DNA of 64,000 bases, from positions 310,001 through 374,000 of the forward strand of contig NZ_RQWN01000003.1 of assembly GCF_003977755.1 (NCBI RefSeq), read 5' to 3'. Positions within the stretch are counted from its first letter, which is position 1, and each line of letters opens with the position of its first letter. The notes beneath the pieces are model-generated. The model was not told the origin of the DNA. It saw only the letters and a list, made by a program, of their open reading frames with translations, and did not search any database. The translations under genes and the position numbers were made by a program. This stretch comes from Haloterrigena salifodinae (GTDB lineage Archaea; Halobacteriota; Halobacteria; Halobacteriales; Natrialbaceae). Positions 58,099 through 64,000 of the stretch are shown here, one piece after another.

Positions 58099-59397
58099 TC
58101 ACTCCTCGGCCGCGGTGACCAGCATCTCGGCGGCCTCGGTCGCTCGCGCTCGAACCGCGTCCTCCTCGAGCGTCAGCACCTCGCGGTCGCGCATGAGGAC
58201 CTGCCCGTCACAAACGGTGTGGCGGACGTCTGCTGCCGCGGCGGCGTAGGCGAGGTGGCTCACGAGGTCGTGGCGGGGCGTCAGGTGGGGCTCTTCGAGG
58301 TCGATCACCGCGAGGTCGGCGGGGGCGCCTTCCTCGAGGCGACCGGTGTCGAGGCCGATCGCCTCGGCGCTGCCCCGGGTCATCATCTCGACGACCGCCT
58401 CCGCAGGGACGGCGCTGGCGTCGTCGGCCGCGAGTTTGCCGATCATGGCCGCGTCGCGGGCCTCGTCTAACATCGAGAGGTCGTTGTTCGAGGCCGCGCC
58501 GTCGGTGCCGAGGCCGACGGTGACGCCGGCCTCATGCATGCGCTGGACGGGGGCCATCCCGCTGGCGAGTTTCATGTTCGAGGCCGGGCAGTGGATCACG
58601 CTCGTCCCCGCCTCGGCGAGCAGGCCGATCTCGCTCTCGTCGACATGGACGCCGTGGGCGACGAAGTCGCCGTCCTCGAGCATTCCCTTTTCCGCGGCGT
58701 AGGCCAGCGGCCGCACGCCCTCCTCCTCGACGATCGGGACGACCTCGTCCTCGGTCTCGTTGGCGTGGTAGTGGATCGGGACGCCCAGATCGCGGGCCTG
58801 CGGGACGAACTCCTCCAAGTACTCCCCGTCGACGGTCGTCAGCGAGTGAGGCATGAACGCCGACGCGATGCGCCCGTCAGCCATCCCGTCGATCTCCGCC
58901 GCGACCTCGAGGCCCTCGCGGGCGTCCTCGCGGGCCGCGTCCGCGTCCTTGGCAACGGAGATCACGCCGTGGCCGAGGCGTGCGCGCAGCCCCGCGTCGG
59001 CGACCGCCTCGGCGATCGTCGGAACGAAGAAGTACATGTCCGCAAACGCGGTCGTCCCCGACTTGATCATCTCGAGGACGCCGAGTTCGGTCCCCGCGCG
59101 GACGGTGTCGGCGGTCAGTTCGGCCTCGACGGGCCAGATGTCCTCCCGCAGCCAGGCGTCCAGCGGCTTGTCGTCGGCGTACCCGCGCAACAGGCTCATC
59201 GCGACGTGACAGTGGCCGTTGACGAATCCCGGCGTGACCAGGGAGTCCGCCGCGTCGAGGGTCTCGTCAGCGTCGGCGGCGAGGTCGTCGCCGACCTCGA
59301 GAATCTCGCCCGCTTCCTGATCGATCAGTACGTCCGCACGGGTCACCGTGATGTCGGGCAGCAAGACCTGCCCGCCGGTGATGGCCAGCGTCGTCAT
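58099..59397 (-). CDS. mtaD: 5'-methylthioadenosine/S-adenosylhomocysteine deaminase
   Basis: 432 residues, an amidohydrolase that removes the amino group from SAH, methylthioadenosine or related adenosines. Metal ligands: NGHCHVAMSLLRGY (H-x-H, about residue 62), HYHANETEDE (His), FVAHGVHVDE (His) and VGLGTDGAASNNDLSML (Asp). The small N-terminal and C-terminal beta sandwich flanks the barrel. Chlorohydrolase-type enzymes are close relatives, but the SNNDLSM segment fits the MtaD/DadD group. Together with ahcY it may route SAH through S-inosylhomocysteine. Confidence 0.85.
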   Translation of the reverse strand: MTTLAITGGQVLLPDITVTRADVLIDQEAGEILEVGDDLAADADETLDAADSLVTPGFVNGHCHVAMSLLRGYADDKPLDAWLREDIWPVEAELTADTVRAGTELGVLEMIKSGTTAFADMYFFVPTIAEAVADAGLRARLGHGVISVAKDADAAREDAREGLEVAAEIDGMADGRIASAFMPHSLTTVDGEYLEEFVPQARDLGVPIHYHANETEDEVVPIVEEEGVRPLAYAAEKGMLEDGDFVAHGVHVDESEIGLLAEAGTSVIHCPASNMKLASGMAPVQRMHEAGVTVGLGTDGAASNNDLSMLDEARDAAMIGKLAADDASAVPAEAVVEMMTRGSAEAIGLDTGRLEEGAPADLAVIDLEEPHLTPRHDLVSHLAYAAAAADVRHTVCDGQVLMRDREVLTLEEDAVRARATEAAEMLVTAAEE

Positions 59398-59525
59398 GGC
59401 TCGGCGTTTCGCGCGGAGGGGCCTTATACTGTCGACCCGGAACCGGGCCGCATCCGCGACGGGTCGGGTCCGCCGACCCCGCCGACGGCCCGGAGATTTA
59501 TCCGTTATTTCGATGAACCGCCACC

Positions 59526-60515
59526 ATGAGCGGGAGCGACGACGACCGAACGGGGAGGTCCGAAGCGACGGCCGGCCGCGACGAGCGGCCGCCGTCCGAC
59601 CGCCGCGACGACTCGCGGACCGACCGGCCGACGGTCGACCTGCAGGACGATCGGGAGCGAAGCGTCTCGAGTCCGGAGCCGGACCGCGGCGGCTCGGAGC
59701 CGCCGGCCGCTCCCGGCACCCGGCGAAACCGGGTCTGGGCCGCGCTCCTGCTCTCGCTCGCGGTCGTCGCCGTCGGCACTGCGGGGACGATCCTCGTCGT
59801 CCACGACGCGCCGACGGCGGCCGCCGGAGCCGCCGTGCTCGGCGTCGGACTGGGCGCGGCCGGTCTCGTCGGCCGGACGATCGCACCGTCGCTTCTCTCC
59901 GCCCTCGAGACCGGGTGGGAAGAACACCGGCCGTACGTCTGGTTCTCGGCGGCACTGTTCGCCGTCGGGATCGCGCTCGGCGTCGCGCTGTACGCCGCCG
60001 GCGTCGACCTGACCGAGCTGCTGCTCGAGATGCTCACGGAGGATCTCGGCGAGGGCGAACTGCCCGGCGGCGGCGTCGATCCCGTCGGCGAGGTCGCCTT
60101 CGATCCCACGGCGTCGTTTTTTATCGCGAACAACACGCCGCCGTTCCTGTTCGCGATCGGTGGCGCACTCACGCTGGGGATCGCGACGCTGCTCATCATG
60201 GTCTTCAACGGAGTGCTCATCGGCAACGTCGCGGTTGTCCTCGGCGCCGAGACCAGTCCAGCGGTGATCGTCGCCCTGATCGGCCCGCACGGGCTCTTCG
60301 AACTCCCGTCGCTGTTCATCGCCGCCGGCGTCGGCTTCCGGTTCGTCCACCGGGTCGGCCAGCGGATCGCTGGCTCCCGCGACGCGCTGTTCACCAAAGC
60401 CTACCTCGCGCGGACGACCGCGCTGGTCGTCTTCGGCTGGCTGCTGCTCGTCCTCGCCGCGTTCGTCGAGGCCTACGTGACGCTACTCCTCGCCGACGTG
60501 CTCGTCCCGCTGTGA
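59526..60515 (+). CDS. SpoIIM-family membrane protein
   Basis: 329 residues. The first 70 are charged and disordered. Segments from about 75 on form the SpoIIM/DUF95 core, with the signature LIGPHGLFELPSLFIAAGVGFRFV (about residues 255-278) and the preceding NNTPPFLFAIGGALTLGIATLLIMVFNGVLIG. In archaea the family is not linked to sporulation and often accompanies RDD or MoxR-type envelope genes, none of which is present here. Convergent with copA across the repeat A. Confidence 0.82.
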   Translation: MSGSDDDRTGRSEATAGRDERPPSDRRDDSRTDRPTVDLQDDRERSVSSPEPDRGGSEPPAAPGTRRNRVWAALLLSLAVVAVGTAGTILVVHDAPTAAAGAAVLGVGLGAAGLVGRTIAPSLLSALETGWEEHRPYVWFSAALFAVGIALGVALYAAGVDLTELLLEMLTEDLGEGELPGGGVDPVGEVAFDPTASFFIANNTPPFLFAIGGALTLGIATLLIMVFNGVLIGNVAVVLGAETSPAVIVALIGPHGLFELPSLFIAAGVGFRFVHRVGQRIAGSRDALFTKAYLARTTALVVFGWLLLVLAAFVEAYVTLLLADVLVPL

Positions 60516-60559
60516 GAGCAGAACTCGACACCCGGCGTTCGACGCTTCGAACTAACTTT

Positions 60560-60746
60560 GCTGTGCGGTGGCGCGCGCTGTCGGCTGGTCGAGTGATACC
60601 GAGACCAGCCGAAACTATCGTGCGAGGGATGAGCGAACGCTCGAAGAGCGTGAGCGTTAGCGCGGAACCACCGGTTCCGCGAACCATCCGAGCGGGCGCG
60701 AAGCGCCCGCGAGGAGAAATCGGCTGGGGTGGGTGTGAAATTCCCC
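60560..60746 (+). repeat. hairpin-string repeat, copy A
   Basis: About 187 nt in the convergent gap between the SpoIIM-like gene and copA. It begins with GTGCGGTGG and GCGCGCTGT (60560-60581) and ends with AATCGGCTGGGG and a CCCC closure (60718-60746). Internal hairpins: CGGCTGGTC/GACCAGCCG (60582-60611, 9-bp stem), ACGCTC-GAA-GAGCGT (60637-60651), GCGGAACC-ACC-GGTTCCGC (60662-60680) and GCGGGCGC-GAA-GCGCCCGC (60692-60710). No ORF is supported. Both ends match copy B at 43576-43753 (minus strand). Confidence 0.7.
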
Positions 60747-60844
60747 GTTGCCACGGTATGCAGAACGCTCACCGTTGCTCGACGGTTCGTCACCGAATCA
60801 GGTGAAGTCCGCCAGAAGGTAGAATCCGCAGATACCGCACGCGA

Positions 60845-63442
60845 CTAGCGTCGCAGCCGACCGAGCAGTTCGTAGTCGCGGTCCGGCGTGTACCGCCGGA
60901 ACAGCAGGCTGTTCGAGAGCACGGACACCGACGACAGCGCCATCGCGCCGGCCGCGAGCACCGGCTGGAGCAGCCCGAGCGAGGCCAGCGGGATCATCGC
61001 GGTGTTGTAGCCCAGCGCCCAGACGAGGTTCTGCTTGATCTTCGCCAGCGTGGCCTCGGAGATGCGGATCGCCTTCACCACGTCGAGCGGATCGTCGCGC
61101 ATCAGGGTCACGTCCGCGGCCTCGATGGCCACGTCGGTCCCCGAGCCGATGGCGGTGCCAACGTGGGCGACCGCCAGCGCGGGCGCGTCGTTGACGCCGT
61201 CGCCGACCATCATCGCCTTGCGGCCCGCCGACTGGATGTCCTCGAGGGCGTCGGCCTTGTCCTCGGGCAACACGCCGGCGCGGACGTCGTCGGGGTCGAT
61301 CCCGACCCGCTCGGCGACTGCGCGGGCCGTCCGCTCGTTGTCGCCGGTGATCAACATGACGTCCAGCCCGCGCTCGCGCAGGTCGGCGACCGCGTCGGCC
61401 GAGCTCTCCTTGACCGTGTCGGCGTCGGCCACCACGCCCGCGACCGCGCCGTCGACCGCGACCAGCATCGCGGTCTTGCCCTCGCGCTCGAGGCGCTCCA
61501 TCTCGTCGGCGGCGGGTGCGGGATCGACGGCCTCGCTCTCGAGCAGCTGCCGGTTGCCGACCAGCACCTCGCGGCCCTCGACGGTCGCCCGGACGCCCTG
61601 TCCGGGGACGTTTTCGAAGGCGTCGGGGGCGGAGAGCTCGAGGCCGCGCTCCTCGGCGCCCTCGACGATGGCCTGGGCGAGCGGGTGTTCGCTGTTGCGC
61701 TCGGCGCTGGCGGCCAGTCGGAGCACCTCGCTCTCGTCGAGCCGCGCTCGAGCGGCCACCGCGCCGCCGTCCGCTGCCGTCTCACCGCCGTCCGTCGCGG
61801 CCGTCTCGTCCTTGAGGGCAACCACGTCGGTCAGCGTCATCTCGCCGGTCGTCAGGGTCCCGGTCTTGTCGAAGACGACGGTGTCGACGTCCTTCGCGCG
61901 CTCGAGCACGTCGCCGCCCTTGAACAGGACGCCGTTTTGCGCGCCCAGCGTCGAGCCGACCATCGTCGCCGCGGGCGTCGCCAGCCCGAGTGCGCAGGGA
62001 CAGGCGATCAGCACCGCGGAGGCGAAGACGACGACGGCGAACTCGAACGTCGAGAGCGCGGCCGGGCCGCCGCCGACCAGCCCCAGCACCGGCACCGCGC
62101 CGACGAGACCGGCCAGCGCCTCGGGGAAGAGGAACCAGACCAGCCCCCAGAAGGTCGCGTTGAGGATGACCGCGGGGACGAAGTACGCCGAGATGCGGTC
62201 CGCGAGGTTCTGGATCTCGGGCTGACGGGACTGGGCCTCCTTGACGGTCTGGACGATCCCCTGTAGGGCCGTGTCCTCGCCGACCTTGGTCGCCTCGACG
62301 ACCAGTACACCGTTCTCGTTGATCGTCGAGCCGATCACCTCGTCGCCCGACCCCTTCTCGACGGGGACGGACTCGCCGGTCACCATCGACTCGTCGACCG
62401 CGGATTGGCCGTCAACGACGACGCCGTCCGTCGGAATCTTCTCGCCCGGGCGGACCTTCATCCGGTCGCCGACCGCGACGTCCTCGAGGGGAACCTCCCG
62501 TTCGGATCCATCATCGTCGACCAGCGTGGCCGTCTCGGCCTCCATCTCGAGGAGTTTCCGCAGGGCGTCGCCGGCCTGGCCCTTCGAGCGGGCCTCGAGG
62601 TAGTTGCCCAGCGTGATGAACACGAGGATCATCGCGGCGGTGTCGAAGTAGAGATTGCCCGCCAGCAGGCCCAGCAGGACGACGAGGCTGTAGACGTACG
62701 CCGTCGAGGAGCCCAGCGCGATCAGCACGTCCATGTTGGCGGTCCGATTCCTCGCGAGCGCGGTGTAGGAGTTCTCGAGGAACTCGCGGCCCAGCAGGAC
62801 GTAAACGGGCGTCGCGAGCAGGAATTCGACCCACCCGAAGGAAACGCCGAAGACCGTCTCAGGGACATACGCACCCCCGAGCAGGAACTTATCGGCGAGG
62901 AAAAGCAGGAACGGGGCCGACAGCACGGCGCCGAAGATCGTCAGCCGGCGCTGCTTGCGGATCTCGGCCTGTCGCGCCGCGTCGCGACGGTCCTGGTCCG
63001 ACTCGTCACTCCCGTCCGCATCGTCGCGAACGGGCGTGTAGCCGGCGTCCTCGATCGCCGCGTAGAGATCTCCGAGCGAGGCGTCGGCGGGATTGTACGC
63101 GACGGACGCCTCGTCGGTCGCGTAGTTGACCTCCGCCTCAATAACGCCAGGGACGGACTCGAGCGCCGACTCGTTGGTCTCGGCGCAGTTCGCACAGGAC
63201 ATGTCCGTGATCCCGATCGACCGACTCGCGCGGTCGGCCTCGTAGCCGGCCTCGTCGATCGACGTGTAAATCTCGGCGAGCGATACGGCGTCGGGGTCGT
63301 ACTCGACGGTGCCCTCGTCGGTGGCGAAGTTGATGTTCGCCTCGCTTACGCCGTCGAGGGATTCCAGGGCATCGCTGATCGTCTGCGAACAGTTCGCACA
63401 GCTCATGCCCCGGATATCCAGGTGTGCGGTCCGGGTGCTCAT
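60845..63442 (-). CDS. copA: copper-exporting P1B-type ATPase
   Basis: 865 residues. Two N-terminal heavy-metal-binding domains, with [11 protein letters not shown] (about residue 13) and [11 protein letters not shown] (about 81), are followed by eight membrane segments. The ion path motif is [16 protein letters not shown], the phosphorylated aspartate lies in [13 protein letters not shown], the HP motif in [13 protein letters not shown], and the hinge in [13 protein letters not shown]. The N-terminal GMSCxxC modules and CPC indicate copper or silver export. The upstream TRASH-domain regulator on the same strand supports copper. The message probably starts close to the ATG (see the TATA box). 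Confidence 0.95.
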   Translation of the reverse strand: MSTRTAHLDIRGMSCANCSQTISDALESLDGVSEANINFATDEGTVEYDPDAVSLAEIYTSIDEAGYEADRASRSIGITDMSCANCAETNESALESVPGVIEAEVNYATDEASVAYNPADASLGDLYAAIEDAGYTPVRDDADGSDESDQDRRDAARQAEIRKQRRLTIFGAVLSAPFLLFLADKFLLGGAYVPETVFGVSFGWVEFLLATPVYVLLGREFLENSYTALARNRTANMDVLIALGSSTAYVYSLVVLLGLLAGNLYFDTAAMILVFITLGNYLEARSKGQAGDALRKLLEMEAETATLVDDDGSEREVPLEDVAVGDRMKVRPGEKIPTDGVVVDGQSAVDESMVTGESVPVEKGSGDEVIGSTINENGVLVVEATKVGEDTALQGIVQTVKEAQSRQPEIQNLADRISAYFVPAVILNATFWGLVWFLFPEALAGLVGAVPVLGLVGGGPAALSTFEFAVVVFASAVLIACPCALGLATPAATMVGSTLGAQNGVLFKGGDVLERAKDVDTVVFDKTGTLTTGEMTLTDVVALKDETAATDGGETAADGGAVAARARLDESEVLRLAASAERNSEHPLAQAIVEGAEERGLELSAPDAFENVPGQGVRATVEGREVLVGNRQLLESEAVDPAPAADEMERLEREGKTAMLVAVDGAVAGVVADADTVKESSADAVADLRERGLDVMLITGDNERTARAVAERVGIDPDDVRAGVLPEDKADALEDIQSAGRKAMMVGDGVNDAPALAVAHVGTAIGSGTDVAIEAADVTLMRDDPLDVVKAIRISEATLAKIKQNLVWALGYNTAMIPLASLGLLQPVLAAGAMALSSVSVLSNSLLFRRYTPDRDYELLGRLRR

Positions 63443-63474
63443 TACTAGCTACTACGCGGTGGTGACTTACCCCC

Positions 63475-63480
63475 TTTATT
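63475..63480 (-). promoter_or_regulatory. TATA box of copA
   Basis: AATAAA on the coding strand (CCAATAAAGGGGG), about 35 nt before the copA ATG. Transcription would begin near 63450, giving a very short leader. The imperfect palindrome TTTCG-AGT-CGAAA at 63513-63525, at the end of the regulator gene, may be its operator. Confidence 0.45.
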
Positions 63481-63526
63481 GGTTCGAACGCAAAGTTTCG
63501 GACCGCAGTTTCTTTCGAGTCGAAAC

Positions 63527-64000
63527 TCAGACGCCTTCCTCGAGCCGATCATATCGGCCTTCGAACCGGCTCGAACAGGACGGACAACAGAAGTGGTACA
63601 CCTCCCCGTCGATTCGTGTCGATTCCCCCTCGCTGTCGACGGTGTTCCCACACTCCGCGCAGGTGAGCGCGAACTGCGTCCCCTCGAGCGAGGGCGTCCA
63701 CTCGGCGTCGTCCAGCAGCGTCACGTCGTACTCGCAGTCCGCGGCGTCGGGGAGCAGTCCCTCGAGCCACTCGCGGACGCGCCTGACCTGCGCACGGGCG
63801 TAGAACCAGATCTCGCCGTCGGCGGTGACGAACACGTGCTCGACGGCGTCGGCCTCGGCGGCCGCCATCCGGCAGTCCTCGACCGCACCCGGTGGAGTGG
63901 TCACTTGCACGAACACCGGAACGCCCGCCCGGAGCTGGGATTGGTCCACGTCGAGGGTGAACCGGTTGATGATCCCGGCTTCCTCAAGGCGCTGGACGCG
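63527..64000 (-). CDS. Lrp/AsnC-type regulator with TRASH metal-binding domain (5' end cut off)
   Basis: 158 residues visible; the gene continues beyond the window. The first visible residues (RVQRLEEAGIINRFTLDV) are the end of an Lrp/AsnC helix-turn-helix. The middle (VFVQVTTPPGAVEDCRMAAAEADAVEHVFVTADGEIWFYARA) is an effector-type domain. The C-terminus is a TRASH domain with four Cys (LTCAECGNTVDSE ... YHFCCPSCSSRF) that binds metal. Similar proteins control copA in haloarchaea and Sulfolobus (CopT-like). It lies 84 nt upstream of copA on the same strand. Confidence 0.85.
   Translation of the reverse strand, partial: RVQRLEEAGIINRFTLDVDQSQLRAGVPVFVQVTTPPGAVEDCRMAAAEADAVEHVFVTADGEIWFYARAQVRRVREWLEGLLPDAADCEYDVTLLDDAEWTPSLEGTQFALTCAECGNTVDSEGESTRIDGEVYHFCCPSCSSRFEGRYDRLEEGV

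Noticed and set aside
63481-63500. GGTTCGAAC resembling a tRNA T-loop
   Set aside because: There is no acceptor stem, D-arm or anticodon arm around it; it lies in the copA promoter. No tRNA was found elsewhere in the window.

Overview
The window is a contiguous piece of a haloarchaeal chromosome, most likely from the Natrialbaceae. It is GC-rich, its proteins are strongly acidic, and it carries haloarchaeal hallmark genes: TatCo beside a double-length TatCt, Bat-type HTH_10 and HalOD1 regulators, an archaeal primase large subunit, PCNA, Hjc, and RlmE with a C-terminal TRAM domain. Several genes have a TATA box about 25-30 nt before the start codon, which implies leaderless or nearly leaderless mRNAs. 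I see no rRNA, tRNA, CRISPR array or intact transposase.

Layout. 0-8 kb: MFS transporter, hemB, an ammonium transporter fused to a GlnK-type PII domain, a PH-domain membrane protein, hemL and a membrane protein. 8-16 kb: histidine kinase, quinol-type NO reductase, a small haloarchaeal protein, two ferritin-like YciE/DUF892 proteins, a cupin and a glutamate-cysteine ligase. 16-20 kb: membrane proteins, a Gfo/Idh/MocA dehydrogenase, LarE and a CPBP protease. 20-27 kb: nitrate assimilation (nitrite reductase, a small Tat-exported protein, narK, nasA). 27-31 kb: divergent tatCo/tatCt and a ribbon-helix-helix regulator. 31-39 kb: RNA/DNA maintenance (rlmE, a uracil-DNA-glycosylase-like protein, pcn, priL) mixed with small haloarchaeal proteins and hydrolases. 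39-44 kb: an accessory stretch with a beta-helix exoprotein, a SWIM protein, a possible gene fragment, a lower-GC winged-helix/membrane pair and a hairpin-rich repeat. 44-55 kb: acyl-CoA dehydrogenase, hjc, CPBP protease, a 1722-residue multi-PAS regulator, HalOD1 and PAS proteins and a lipoprotein. 55-64 kb: ahcY, a secreted repeat protein, an MTA/SAH deaminase, a SpoIIM-like protein, a second copy of the hairpin repeat, copA and its upstream TRASH-domain regulator, which runs off the window.

How the genes work together. Nitrate uptake and reduction (narK, nasA, nitrite reductase) and ammonium uptake and sensing (Amt-PII) appear to share one promoter element. A motif centred on GTAAACGATTACCGT is identical upstream of nasA and nitrite reductase, and a diverged copy with the same spacing to TTATATGG lies upstream of the amt leader. 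ahcY and the deaminase both act on S-adenosylhomocysteine. CopA sits directly downstream of its probable metal-sensing regulator.

The most novel signals are the shared nitrogen promoter element, the Amt-PII fusion whose linker is written in short palindromes, and a two-copy non-coding repeat of about 180 bp with conserved ends and variable hairpins. These come from reading the sequence by eye; no alignment or folding program was run.
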